Shown one piece after another: positions 40,854 to 49,472 of a stretch of DNA of 64,000 bases. The first letter of the stretch is position 1; every line of letters starts with the position of its first letter. The DNA lies in contig JAEMGR010000034.1 in NCBI GenBank assembly GCA_016458225.1, positions 85,899 through 149,898 of the forward strand. The letters are read 5' to 3'. Position numbers and translations under genes: made by a program. The notes beneath the pieces are model-generated. The model saw nothing but the letters and a program-made list of their open reading frames with translations, was not told the DNA's origin and did not search any database. This DNA is from Myxococcaceae bacterium JPH2 (GTDB lineage: Bacteria; Myxococcota; Myxococcia; Myxococcales; Myxococcaceae).

Positions 40854-42200
40854 ATGGCCTCCTCTCCGCAGAACAAGCTGCTCCGCGTCGGCGTCATCCA
40901 GGATGGACGCATCGTCGAGGAGCACCACGTCCGGCGTGACACGGTCACCATCGGCAACGATGCGCGCAACACCATCGTCCTGCCCGCCGCGGAGGACCGG
41001 CCCTCGCGCTTCCCGCTGCTGGAGAACCAGAACCAGCAGTACCAGCTCGTCTTCGACGAGACGATGGACGGCCGCGTCAACCTGGGCTCCTCGGACGTGG
41101 ACTTCCACGCCCTGCGCAACCAGGGCCTGGCCACCCGCCGCGGCAACCTCTACGTGCTGCCGCTCCAGGAGAGCGCGCGCGGCAAGGTGGAGCTGGGCGA
41201 CGCCACCGTCTTCTTCCAGTTCGTCTCGCCGCCGCCCGAGGAAGCACGTCCCACGCTCCCGCCGGATGTGAAGGGCAGCGCCTGGAAGACGATGGATCGC
41301 CTGTTCTTCGGCATCCTGGCCGCCTCGCTCCTCATCCACTTCACTGGCGCCGCGGTCATCCTCGCGACGCCGCCTCCCGAGGAGCGCGAGCTGGCGTTGG
41401 ATCAGCTCGAGGACCGCTTCGTGCGCGCCATCATCCCCCCGGCGCCGCCTCAGCCAGAGAAGCCCGCGGAGACCGGGCCGGCCGAGGCCAAGGAGGACGC
41501 GCACAAGGACGAGCCCAAGAAGGACGCCACGGCGGAGAAGCCCGCCGAGACGCGCTCGCCCGGAGACGCCGCGGAGCACCGCAAGCAGGTGGAGCAGAAG
41601 GTGGCCGGCAAGGGTCTGCTGAAGATTCTCGGCTCCGCGAGCAGCGGCGGCGCGGGCGCGTTCGCGGACGTGCTGGGCGGCAGCGCGGGCGGCGGAGACG
41701 TGGCGCAGGCGCTGGCGGGCGCGGGCGGCGTGGGCGTGGCCACCGAGGCCAGCGTGGGCAGCGTCGCCCAGCGCGGCGGCGGCTCCGGCAAGGTGACGAG
41801 CATCGGCGAGGTGGGCACGCAGGGCGGCGGCAAGGTGGACCTGGGCGCCAAGCAGGAGGCGAAGGTCGAGGGCCGCGTGAAGGACTCGGCGCCCGAGGTG
41901 GACAGCTCGAGCGTGGACCGCGACGCGCTGGCCCGCTACGTGAAGCAGCGCCTGAAGGCCATCCAGAACTGCTACGAGAAGGAGCTCAAGCGCAACCCGA
42001 GCCTCAAGGGCAAGGTGGTCGTGCGCTTCAGCATCAAGCCCTCCGGTCGCGCCGGCGACATCGATGTCGAAGAGAACACACTGAGCAACGACGCGGTGGG
42101 CAGCTGCATCCGCGCGGTCATCCGCACCTGGGTGTTTCCTTTCAAACCGGATGACGACGTGACTGTCGCCTATCCGTTCGTCTTCAGCCCGGCGGGTTAG
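40854..42200 (+). CDS. GltG/PglI-like FHA, transmembrane and AgmX/PglI C-terminal domain protein
   Basis: The 448-aa protein has a cytoplasmic FHA-like domain (about 8-125: VTIGNDARNTIVLP, LSS-type loop, GDATVFFQF) and a membrane helix at 150-171. A charged Pro/Lys/Glu linker and a Gly-rich stretch (about 250-340) follow. The C-terminal domain (last 95 residues) has the paired cysteines IQNCYEKEL and VGSCIRAVI and ends VAYPFVFSPAG. This is the architecture of PglI/GltG and NfsG, in which the inner-membrane protein joins the cytoplasm to the periplasmic scaffold. The FHA part could read phosphothreonine marks, and a transmembrane Ser/Thr kinase is encoded divergently at the same locus. Confidence 0.9.
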   Translation: MASSPQNKLLRVGVIQDGRIVEEHHVRRDTVTIGNDARNTIVLPAAEDRPSRFPLLENQNQQYQLVFDETMDGRVNLGSSDVDFHALRNQGLATRRGNLYVLPLQESARGKVELGDATVFFQFVSPPPEEARPTLPPDVKGSAWKTMDRLFFGILAASLLIHFTGAAVILATPPPEERELALDQLEDRFVRAIIPPAPPQPEKPAETGPAEAKEDAHKDEPKKDATAEKPAETRSPGDAAEHRKQVEQKVAGKGLLKILGSASSGGAGAFADVLGGSAGGGDVAQALAGAGGVGVATEASVGSVAQRGGGSGKVTSIGEVGTQGGGKVDLGAKQEAKVEGRVKDSAPEVDSSSVDRDALARYVKQRLKAIQNCYEKELKRNPSLKGKVVVRFSIKPSGRAGDIDVEENTLSNDAVGSCIRAVIRTWVFPFKPDDDVTVAYPFVFSPAG

Positions 42201-42254
42201 GCTCCATGCGCTGCGTGGCCGGCCCCTCCCGGCCCGTGGCCCCTCGGGGGGCGC

Positions 42255-42701
42255 ATGGAGAAGCTGTCCGTCATCGCCACTTCACCCCTCTTCGAGATGC
42301 TCGCGCCCGCGGAGCTGGCCCACCTGGCCGAGCTCGCTCGGGTGCACCGCTACGCCCCCGGCGACACCGTCTTCGAGGAGGGCGCCCTGGGCGACAGCCT
42401 CTTCGTCATCATCCACGGCGAGGTGGAGGTGGTGCGGCGCGGGGCTCGGGACGCGGTGCATCCACTCTGCGTCCTGGGGCCCACGGACTTCTTCGGGGAG
42501 ATGGGCCTCATCGACCAGGAGCACCGCTCCGCCACCGTGCGGGCGCGCAGCGAGGCGGAGCTGCTCCAGCTCACTGCGCAGGACCTGCGCGCCTTCCGCC
42601 GAGCCCACGGAGATGGCTTCACCTATGTCGTCGTGAACATCGCCCGCAGGCTGTCCGCGCGGCTGCGCGAGGCGAACGCTCGGCTGGTGTCTCGGGAATG
42701 A
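42255..42701 (+). CDS. Cyclic-nucleotide-binding-domain protein
   Basis: The 148-aa protein is a single cNMP-binding domain: YAPGDTVFEEGALGDSLFVIIHGEVEVVRRG, the phosphate-binding cassette DFFGEMGLIDQEHRSATVRA (Arg at the position that contacts the cyclic phosphate), and a C-terminal helix. No DNA-binding helix-turn-helix is present, so it is not a CRP-type transcription factor. It could regulate a partner by protein contact. It lies 54 bp after the GltG-like gene, on the same strand. Confidence 0.9.
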   Translation: MEKLSVIATSPLFEMLAPAELAHLAELARVHRYAPGDTVFEEGALGDSLFVIIHGEVEVVRRGARDAVHPLCVLGPTDFFGEMGLIDQEHRSATVRARSEAELLQLTAQDLRAFRRAHGDGFTYVVVNIARRLSARLREANARLVSRE

Positions 42702-42731
42702 CGTCACCCTCCCACGCGGCCGTGGCGTCCG

Positions 42732-42760
42732 TTGACACCCCCTACCCTTGCTTCTACGCT
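42732..42760 (+). promoter_or_regulatory. Candidate housekeeping promoter
   Basis: A perfect TTGACA (42732-42737) is followed by a 17-bp spacer and TACGCT (42755-42760), 42 bp upstream of the ATG at 42802. It could give the exporter genes downstream a start separate from the mgl-glt transcript. Confidence 0.5.
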
Positions 42761-42801
42761 CGAAGTGCAAGGATTTTCGGGCCTTTGCCCTCGTGAGGCG
42801 C

Positions 42802-43392
42802 ATGAACACCCTCGGAATGTTCGCCGCCGTCGTGGTCAGCAGCATGGCCATCGCGCAGGCCCCGCCGCCGCCCGCGCCCCCCGGGACTGCCCCCGTCCCC
42901 GCGCCCCGTCCCACCACGGCCGCCGCGGTGCTCGACAAGGCCAGCGAAGTGCCGGACCCGGAGAAGCTCCAGCGCAGCAACCAGGCCCTGGGCGGCATGC
43001 GCGAGGTGCTCCGGCAGGTGCTGGAGAAGGTGGAAGAGGCCCGCCGCAGCAAGGACGTGGTGAAGCTCAACTGCGCGAACGAGAAGCTCACGCAAATCAA
43101 AGGCCTGCTGCGCATCTCCGAGCAGGCGGACGTGTCCCTCCAGGAGTCCGTCTCCCGGCAAGAGGCCTCGTCCAGCGAGCACGAGTACACCAAGGTCATG
43201 ATCGCCCAACAGAAGGTGGGCCAGCTTCGCGCCGAGGCGGAGGAGTGCATCGGCCAGCTCGCCTTCCGCACGGACGAGAACCTCTTCGTGGAAGTCGAGG
43301 AGCCCAACAACCTGCCCGGCGGCGACCCCACTCGCCCCCTGCCTCCCCAGGACATCGTCGTCAGACCTCCCCCCGCGAGCCCGGTTCGCTAG
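42802..43392 (+). CDS. Small secreted helical protein upstream of the exporter genes
   Basis: The 196-aa protein has a signal peptide (MNTLGMFAAVVVSSMAIAQ), a Pro/Ala linker and a helical domain of about 110 residues. That domain contains two cysteines (KLNCANEKL, AEECIGQL) and is followed by a Pro-rich tail. It is probably periplasmic. No family was recognised. A consensus-like promoter lies upstream, and the beta-barrel and OPX genes follow on the same strand. Confidence 0.75.
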   Translation: MNTLGMFAAVVVSSMAIAQAPPPPAPPGTAPVPAPRPTTAAAVLDKASEVPDPEKLQRSNQALGGMREVLRQVLEKVEEARRSKDVVKLNCANEKLTQIKGLLRISEQADVSLQESVSRQEASSSEHEYTKVMIAQQKVGQLRAEAEECIGQLAFRTDENLFVEVEEPNNLPGGDPTRPLPPQDIVVRPPPASPVR

Positions 43393-43555
43393 GATTTTCA
43401 ATCACTTCGGGTGGCCCCTGGCCCTCCGGGCGAGTCCCCCGAGTGTCCCCAACACTTCTTTCGGCCCGTGAGGGGGTGCGTGCTATGACGCCATGGGTCG
43501 GAAGCACACTGGGCGGGAGCAGGCCGTCTTCCCGCCGGAGAAGTCGTCCGGAGCC

Positions 43556-44827
43556 ATGAAGCTGCCTGGCAAAATCTGGGGAGGCGTGAGTGCGCTGGCG
43601 CTATGGACAGCGCTGTTGCCCGCGTCCGCTCTGGCGCAGCAATCGGCCCCGCCCACCGGCGGCAACGGCTTCAAGGTCGGCGATGGCCGGCTGCATCCGT
43701 ACTTCGACCTGGAGTCGCGCCTGGACAGCGGCGTGGGGTACTTCCGCCCCGCGGGCGCGGACGTGCTGGACGGCAACGTGCTGTCGCCCAAGCCCTCCAG
43801 CGAAGTGGCCCTGCACCTGCGGCCCGGCTTCCGGCTGGAGATGCCGTCGCCCTCGATGCCCATCAACCTCGCGGGCAACCTGGACTACGTGCTGTACACC
43901 GGCCTGGTGACGGCCGGCTCCGGCGCCGCGTCGCACCTGGAAGGCGCCGCGGACCTGCTGGCGCGCTTCAACCCCGAGAGCCCCCTGTCCTTCGAAGTGG
44001 GCGACCAGCTCGCGCGCTCGGACCGCACCCGCACGGTGGCGGTGGGCGCGGGCGTGCTGAGCCTCTTCAACGAGGCGCGCGCCAAGGCGACGTGGCGGCC
44101 CGGCGGCGGTGCGCTGGAGATCACCCCCTCGGTGGCGTACGCGGTGGAGTTCTTCAAGCCGCTGGGGGCCCTGGCGCCCACCGACTGCACGGACACCGTC
44201 TGCGACCCGGCCACCGCGGACCGCTTCGACTACAGCAACCTGCGCTTCGGGCTGGAGGGGCGCTGGCGCTTCCTGCCCAAGACGGCCGTGGTGGTGGACA
44301 CCGGCCTGGACTCGCGCAGCTACTTCCACGACGAGCAGAGCCCCTCGGCGCTGCTGCTGCACGGACTGGTGGGCGTGGCGGGCCTCGTGTCCCCCAAGAT
44401 CACCGTGACGGCCAAGGTGGGCTGGACGCAGAACCTGTCGGCGGGCGGAGGCGGCGCGCTCACCACGCAGCTCGAGGGCAACTACCTGTTCAGCCCCACG
44501 CTCACCTTCAAGGGCGGCTACCTGCGCAGCCTGGAGCCCGTGGCTGCGTACGGCCTGTTCCGGGATGATCGCGGCTACGCGGAGGGGCGCGCGCTCCTGG
44601 GCGGTCGCCTGACGCTGCACGCGGGCGCGTCCGTGGACTTCCTCCACTTCGCGGGCACGCGCAGCGACACGCTGGTGTCCCTGGACGCGGGCCCCGAGTA
44701 CCTCTTCCGGCCCTGGCTGACCGGCGCGGCTGGCTACATGCTCAGCGCTCGGTCGTCCTCGGAGACGGGCGGCGGCATCAACTACACGCGCCACGAGGGA
44801 TATGCTCGGCTGTCCGTGCTGTATTGA
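43556..44827 (+). CDS. wzpB: WzpB-like outer-membrane beta-barrel porin for polysaccharide export
   Basis: About 423 aa from the ATG at 43556, with GGAG just upstream; an ATG at 43493 would put 21 charged residues before the signal peptide. After the signal ([10 protein letters not shown]) the protein is a series of amphipathic beta strands ending with the aromatic C-terminal strand YARLSVLY, typical of outer-membrane barrels. It is immediately followed by a short OPX (Wza-like) protein. In M. xanthus, beta-barrel Wzp porins are encoded next to OPX proteins that lack their own membrane-spanning helix, and the BPS pair WzpB/WzaB lies near mglBA. The name rests on that remembered synteny and on architecture. 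Confidence 0.7.
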   Translation: MKLPGKIWGGVSALALWTALLPASALAQQSAPPTGGNGFKVGDGRLHPYFDLESRLDSGVGYFRPAGADVLDGNVLSPKPSSEVALHLRPGFRLEMPSPSMPINLAGNLDYVLYTGLVTAGSGAASHLEGAADLLARFNPESPLSFEVGDQLARSDRTRTVAVGAGVLSLFNEARAKATWRPGGGALEITPSVAYAVEFFKPLGALAPTDCTDTVCDPATADRFDYSNLRFGLEGRWRFLPKTAVVVDTGLDSRSYFHDEQSPSALLLHGLVGVAGLVSPKITVTAKVGWTQNLSAGGGGALTTQLEGNYLFSPTLTFKGGYLRSLEPVAAYGLFRDDRGYAEGRALLGGRLTLHAGASVDFLHFAGTRSDTLVSLDAGPEYLFRPWLTGAAGYMLSARSSSETGGGINYTRHEGYARLSVLY

Positions 44828-44843
44828 GGCCGTGTCGTCCCCG

Positions 44844-45455
44844 ATGAGAACCCTCCGCTCCCTGCTGGCCCTCGCCGTCCTGGGCACCGCGTCCGCGTGC
44901 CACACTGCCGCGCGTCCCCCCGTGTCCCCCCCGCCGCCTCCGACCGAGGCCACGCACACCGCCGAGTCGGGCGGAACGCTCGGCCCGGGTGACGTGGTGG
45001 AGGTGCGCGTCTTCCAGGAGCCGGACCACTCCGGCACGTGGCGCGTGTCCCCCGAGGGCACCATCGACTACCCGCTGTGCAACAAGGTCCCCCTGGAGGG
45101 CCGCACGTCCAGCGGCGCCGCGGACGCGCTCCAGGAGTGCCTGTCGCACTACCTGCGGCACCCGCAGGTTTCGGTGCTCATTCGCGAGTACAACTCGCGG
45201 AAGGTCTTCGTCTTCGGCGAGGTGCAGAAGCCCGGCACGTTCCCCGTGGACGGGCGCATGTCCATCATCCAGGCCATCACCCTGGCCGGCGGCTTCACCA
45301 AGCTGGCGGCGAAGAACAACACACAGGTGACGCGGGTGGTGGACGGGCAGGAGCGGAAGATCCGCGTGCCGGTGGAGGACATCGGCGCCGGCCGGGAGAA
45401 GAACTTCCTCCTCCAGCCGGACGACATCGTCATGGTGCCGGAGAGCTTCTTCTAG
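44844..45455 (+). CDS. wzaB: WzaB-like periplasmic OPX polysaccharide export protein
   Basis: The 203-aa protein has a lipoprotein-like signal (LGTASAC) and a Poly_export (PES) domain ([19 protein letters not shown]...[17 protein letters not shown]). One SLBB domain follows ([40 protein letters not shown]), and the protein ends directly at [11 protein letters not shown]. It lacks the C-terminal amphipathic helix with which Escherichia coli Wza crosses the outer membrane, so it needs a separate barrel, and one is encoded just upstream. Function: export of a surface polysaccharide, in M. xanthus probably the biosurfactant polysaccharide. Its TAG overlaps the convergent stop at 45452 by the palindrome CTAG. 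Confidence 0.88.
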   Translation: MRTLRSLLALAVLGTASACHTAARPPVSPPPPPTEATHTAESGGTLGPGDVVEVRVFQEPDHSGTWRVSPEGTIDYPLCNKVPLEGRTSSGAADALQECLSHYLRHPQVSVLIREYNSRKVFVFGEVQKPGTFPVDGRMSIIQAITLAGGFTKLAAKNNTQVTRVVDGQERKIRVPVEDIGAGREKNFLLQPDDIVMVPESFF

Positions 45456-46285
45456 GGCGGCGTCCAGCCGACCTCGTCAAGGAAGCGCCGCGCCTCGGCC
45501 TGAAGCGTGGGAGCCAGCAGCGGCGCTCCAGCCATCACGTCGCCGCGGAGCACGTCGAACGGGGCGCCGCTGAGGTGGGTGATGACGCCGCCCGCCTCCT
45601 GCACCAGCAGCGAGCCCGCCGCGATGTCCCACGGATTGAGGCCGAACTCGAAGAAGCCGTCAAAGCGCCCCGCCGCCACGTATGCCAGGTCCAGCGCCGC
45701 GCTGCCGGTGCGCCGCATTCCTTGCGCGCGAATCACGAAGCGCGCGAACAGACCCACCGGCCCGTGCGGACGCTCCCGCACGTCGTAGGGGAACCCCGTG
45801 CACAGCAGCGCGTGCTCCAGCGTCGCGGTGGCGCTGGCTCGCAGCGGGCGGCCGTTGAGTGTGGCGCCCTCGCCTCGGGCCGCGGAGAACAACTCGTCTC
45901 GCATCGGGTCATAGACGGCGCCCGCGATGACACCGCCGGGCCCCTCCACCGCCACGCTCACGCAGAAGTGCGGCACGTGGTGCGAGTAGTTCGTGGTGCC
46001 ATCGAGCGGATCCACCAGCCAGCGAAGGCCGCTGGCCCCCTGCGTGGCGCCGCTCTCCTCCGCGAGGATGGCGTGGTGCGGATGACGCTCGCGCAGGAAG
46101 GCCAGGAGCACCTCCTCCGAGGCCCGGTCCGCGTCCGTCACCAGGTCGATGCCGCCCTTGAACTCGATGGAGCGCTCCCCATGGAAGCGCTCCGCGAGGA
46201 CGCGGCCAGCAAGCCGAGCGCCCTCCTCGGCCGTTCGCCGCAGGGCCGAGGGTGTCTCCGAAGCCATCACGCCTCCGATGCTCAC
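45452..46285 (-). CDS. Inositol monophosphatase family protein
   Basis: The 277-aa protein has the metal-dependent phosphatase signatures [27 protein letters not shown] and [17 protein letters not shown]. The family hydrolyses inositol phosphates and other phosphomonoesters, and SuhB-type members also act in rRNA transcription. The start overlaps the stop of the TlpA-like gene by 4 bp (ATGA), so it is the last gene of the minus-strand recycling operon. The substrate is not clear from sequence. Confidence 0.93.
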   Translation of the reverse strand: MSIGGVMASETPSALRRTAEEGARLAGRVLAERFHGERSIEFKGGIDLVTDADRASEEVLLAFLRERHPHHAILAEESGATQGASGLRWLVDPLDGTTNYSHHVPHFCVSVAVEGPGGVIAGAVYDPMRDELFSAARGEGATLNGRPLRASATATLEHALLCTGFPYDVRERPHGPVGLFARFVIRAQGMRRTGSAALDLAYVAAGRFDGFFEFGLNPWDIAAGSLLVQEAGGVITHLSGAPFDVLRGDVMAGAPLLAPTLQAEARRFLDEVGWTPP

Positions 46286-46833
46286 CGCTTCGCGGGCTCG
46301 GCGAGCAGCTCCTCGATTTCCGTCTGGTAGAGCTGGAGGAAGTCCTCCGCGAAGCCCTCCCGGACGTGGCGGACCACGCCCCGACGATCAATCAGGAAGC
46401 TGGTGGGCATGACCCGGACCTTCAACGTGCGCTCGGCCACCTGCGCGTTGGCGTCCTGGAGGATGGGCAGCGTCACCTTCGTCTCCTGGAGGAACGGAGC
46501 GATGGCGCGAGGGTCCTCATCCACGTTGAGCGCGTACACCTTGAGGCCCTTGGGGCCGTACTCGCGAGCGAGCGCCTCGTAGGTGGGGAGCGCGTCCCGG
46601 CACGGCTCGCACCAGGTGGCCCAGACGTCGAGCAGCACCACGTTCCCCCGCTCGCTGGCGAAGTCATAGGGCTCGCCGCCGGGGTAGCGCGTCACGCGGA
46701 ACGACAGGGGCGCGCCGCCCTGGCTGCCCTGCCCCGCCTCCTGCGTGCGGTCAGTCAGCGGAGGCATGGACGGAGCAGCGGCGCAGCCTCCGAGCATCAG
46801 GGCGCCCACCAGCAGGGACACGACGTGCCGCAT
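46282..46833 (-). CDS. TlpA/ResA-like thioredoxin-fold lipoprotein
   Basis: About 183 aa from the ATG at 46833, giving a lipoprotein signal (LVGALMLGGC). The thioredoxin fold has the active site W-C75-E-P-C78 in VWATWCEPCRD and the cis-Pro loop VRVMPTSFLID. Such proteins are periplasmic or membrane-anchored thiol-disulfide reductants that act on c-type cytochromes or other envelope proteins. The gene starts 1 bp after the mpl stop. Confidence 0.93.
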   Translation of the reverse strand: MRHVVSLLVGALMLGGCAAAPSMPPLTDRTQEAGQGSQGGAPLSFRVTRYPGGEPYDFASERGNVVLLDVWATWCEPCRDALPTYEALAREYGPKGLKVYALNVDEDPRAIAPFLQETKVTLPILQDANAQVAERTLKVRVMPTSFLIDRRGVVRHVREGFAEDFLQLYQTEIEELLAEPAKR

Positions 46834-46834
46834 G

Positions 46835-48304
46835 TCAGGACTCCTTTCCGGCGCGAGCGCGCAGCGCGGCCAGCAACTTGTCGATGAAGCCACCGAAGGC
46901 TCCGTTGCTCATCACGAGGAGCACGTCACCTGGACGCGCCTCACGGGCCACCCGTTCCACCAACGTGGGCACGTCCGTGGCGCCGTCCGCGGCGATGCCC
47001 TGCTCCGACAGCGCGTTCACGAGCCGAGGCACATCCAGCTCCTCGCCCACGGGCACCTTGTCGTGGCGCTCGGGCACCTTGAGGCTGGCGCGCGCGGCGC
47101 CGGTGAAGGCGTGCGCGTAGTCCTCCTGGTGGATGTTGCGGCGGCTGGTGTTCGAGCGGGGCTCGAAGATGGCCCACAGCCGTCGCTCCGGGTAGCGGTG
47201 GCGGACGGCGAAGATGGTCTCTCGCACGGCGGTTGGATGGTGGGCGAAATCATCCACCACGAGCACCCCGTCCACCTCGGCGCGCACCTCTTGGCGGCGC
47301 TTCACGCCGGCGAAGGTGGCGAGCCCCTTGCGAATCTCATCGAAGGACAGGCCCAGGCCGCGGGCGGCGGCGATGACGCTGAGCGCGTTCTCTACGTTGT
47401 GCAGGCCGCCCATGGGCAGCGTGGCCACGCCGAGCGACTGACCGCGCTCCATCACCTCGAAGCGCGCGCCCTCCGGCCCGAACGAGACACCGCGCGGCGT
47501 GTAGTCCGCGTCCGCGCCCTCCTTCGCCACGTACGTCACCACGGGAGCCGTGGCACCGCGCGCGATGCGCACCGCGTTCGGATACGCGGCGCAGACGACG
47601 AGCTGTCCGTCGCGCGGGACGAGCCGCACGAACTTCTCGAAGGTGGCCTCGTAGTGGGGCAGGTCGCGGAAGATGTCCGCGTGGTCGAACTCCACGCTCG
47701 TGACGATGGCCGTGCGCGGGCGGTAGTGGAGGAACTTGGAGCCCTTGTCCCAGTAGGCCGTGTCGTACTCGTCGCCCTCGACGACGAAGTGCGGACCTTT
47801 GCCCACGCGGTAGTTGCCCGCGTAGTTCTGCGTGACGCCACCCACGAGGAAGGAGGGGTCCTTGCCCGCCTCCACCAGCACGTGGGCCATGAGCGAGGAC
47901 GTCGTCGTCTTGCCGTGGGTGCCGGCCACGACCACCGAGTGCGCACGCTCGAGGAACAGCGAGCCCAGCGCGGCGGGGAAGCTCATCTGGCGCAGACCGC
48001 GCTCGCGCACGGCGGTGGCCTCGGGGTTCACCCGGCGGATGACGTTCCCGATGATGACGAGGTCGGGCCGAGCCGCGTCCAGGTTCTCCGGACGGTACGG
48101 CGTGAGGACGGGGATGCCCCACGCCTGGAGCATGTCGCTCATGGGCGGGTAGACGTTCTCGTCGCTGCCCGTGACGTCGTAGCCCGCGGCCTTGAGCATG
48201 CCGCCGAAGGAGCCCATGCCGGTGCCCGCCACGCCCACCAGGTGGACGCGACGCACGCTGGAGGGGTCGAGGGTATCGAGGACGTTGCCGTTGTCGTCAG
48301 CCAT
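46835..48304 (-). CDS. mpl: UDP-N-acetylmuramate:L-alanyl-gamma-D-glutamyl-meso-diaminopimelate ligase
   Basis: The 489-aa Mur-ligase has an N-terminal Rossmann-like domain (RVHLVGVAGTGMGSFGGML), the ATP loop GTHGKTTTSS, the EGDEYDTAYWDK segment and a C-terminal domain with DDFAHHPTAV and RSNTSRRN. The DDFAHHP and EYDTA signatures with single-step tripeptide ligation are typical of Mpl rather than MurC. Mpl joins recovered murein tripeptide to UDP-MurNAc and so recycles peptidoglycan. It overlaps the preceding gene by 8 bp. Its partners here (an LD-carboxypeptidase, which makes tripeptide, and a beta-lactamase-fold protein) support this role. Confidence 0.95.
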   Translation of the reverse strand: MADDNGNVLDTLDPSSVRRVHLVGVAGTGMGSFGGMLKAAGYDVTGSDENVYPPMSDMLQAWGIPVLTPYRPENLDAARPDLVIIGNVIRRVNPEATAVRERGLRQMSFPAALGSLFLERAHSVVVAGTHGKTTTSSLMAHVLVEAGKDPSFLVGGVTQNYAGNYRVGKGPHFVVEGDEYDTAYWDKGSKFLHYRPRTAIVTSVEFDHADIFRDLPHYEATFEKFVRLVPRDGQLVVCAAYPNAVRIARGATAPVVTYVAKEGADADYTPRGVSFGPEGARFEVMERGQSLGVATLPMGGLHNVENALSVIAAARGLGLSFDEIRKGLATFAGVKRRQEVRAEVDGVLVVDDFAHHPTAVRETIFAVRHRYPERRLWAIFEPRSNTSRRNIHQEDYAHAFTGAARASLKVPERHDKVPVGEELDVPRLVNALSEQGIAADGATDVPTLVERVAREARPGDVLLVMSNGAFGGFIDKLLAALRARAGKES

Positions 48305-49472
48305 GCTTTCCCTGCTGGAGGTCGGAGAGTCCGAGCGCGTCCACGACGAGGTCGTGGAAGATGGGGCGGAAGTCGCGGATGCGCAGGTCCTGGCGGCCAT
48401 TCGCCACGCGGTTGGTGAGGAGCACCACCACCAGCGAGCGGCGCAAGTCCACCCAGAGGCTGGTGCCCGTGAAGCCCAGGTGGCCCACGGCGCCCGGAGG
48501 CGTGTCCCCCAGGAACGTGCCCGCGCTGGAGATACCCGCCGAGGGCGAATCAAAGCCCATGGAGCGAGTGCTGCCCGGGAGCAGCGGATCCGTCGCGAGC
48601 AGGCGGTGCCACAAAGGCCCCGGCGCGAGGATGGCATTGCCCGAGCAGCCCTCGAGGATGGCCTGCCCGAACCGAGCCACGTCCACCGCGGTGCCGAACA
48701 GGCCCGCGTGCCCCGCGACGCCATCCATCACCCAGGCGTTGTCGTCATCGACCTCACCGGGGCGAGTGGGCGCGGCCGGAACGTCCTTCCACATCGACTC
48801 CTGGCCCGGAGCGGGCTCGCGAGGCCGAGTGGCACCCGTGGGGGCCGTCGAGCCGTCCACGGGGAGGTCCGTGAGGCGGTGGAATCGGGCGGAGAGGCCA
48901 AGCGGCTCCGCGATGTAGCGGGAGAAGAGCGTGTCGAGCGGCGCGCCACCGGCCCGCGAAAGAATCTCTCCCAGGAGGATGAACCCCACGTCGCTGTAGG
49001 CCGTCTGCGCGCGAGGCGCGGCGACGAGCGGCGTGGCGGCAGCGGCGGTGATGACCTCCTCACGGACGCGTGCGCGCACGGACGCGGAACAGCCCGCATC
49101 GAGCAACTCGGGATGCGCGGTGATGGCGCGAGCGAAGAACGGAACGAAGGGAGGCAGGCCCGAGCGGTGGTACAGCAAGTCCGCGACGGTGACGCCCGCA
49201 TCCCCCACGGGCGAGCCAGGGAAGTACCGGGACACGAGCGTCTCGGGCCCCACCTTGCCCTCGGTCCACAGTCGAAGGAAGAGCGCGGTCGTGCAGACGA
49301 CCTTGGTGAGCGAAGCGAGGTCGAAGCGAGTCTCGCCCGTGGTCTTCCCGGAGACACCGCCGAAGACCTGCGCGCCGCGAAGGAGCACCACGCACTGGGC
49401 CGAAGGGAAGATGCCAAGCCCGACGGCCTCATCGAGCACCGACTGGAGATTCGCGAGGGGATGCGTGCTCAT
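48297..49472 (-). CDS. Beta-lactamase-fold serine hydrolase (class C / DD-peptidase-like)
   Basis: About 391 aa from the ATG at 49472, which overlaps the LD-carboxypeptidase stop (ATGA). The serine-hydrolase triad motifs are S54-L-T-K57, Y159-S-D161 and a late HLGFTGT in place of KTG. There is no signal peptide, so it seems to be cytoplasmic. The substrate could be a muropeptide or an ester. Placement between an LD-carboxypeptidase and Mpl favours a role in peptidoglycan turnover over antibiotic resistance. Confidence 0.9.
   Translation of the reverse strand: MSTHPLANLQSVLDEAVGLGIFPSAQCVVLLRGAQVFGGVSGKTTGETRFDLASLTKVVCTTALFLRLWTEGKVGPETLVSRYFPGSPVGDAGVTVADLLYHRSGLPPFVPFFARAITAHPELLDAGCSASVRARVREEVITAAAATPLVAAPRAQTAYSDVGFILLGEILSRAGGAPLDTLFSRYIAEPLGLSARFHRLTDLPVDGSTAPTGATRPREPAPGQESMWKDVPAAPTRPGEVDDDNAWVMDGVAGHAGLFGTAVDVARFGQAILEGCSGNAILAPGPLWHRLLATDPLLPGSTRSMGFDSPSAGISSAGTFLGDTPPGAVGHLGFTGTSLWVDLRRSLVVVLLTNRVANGRQDLRIRDFRPIFHDLVVDALGLSDLQQGKHG

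Noticed and set aside
33335..42200. Naming the TPR/GltD-G-like genes outright as the gliding gltD, gltE, gltF and gltG
   Set aside because: M. xanthus has paralogous sets (motility, spore coat and others) with the same gene order. Sequence inspection alone cannot assign this set, so symbols were left blank.
42206..42796. 196-codon plus frame overlapping the cyclic-nucleotide-binding gene
   Set aside because: It is out of frame with the clear cNMP domain, has Arg/Gly/Pro-rich low-complexity content and no motif.
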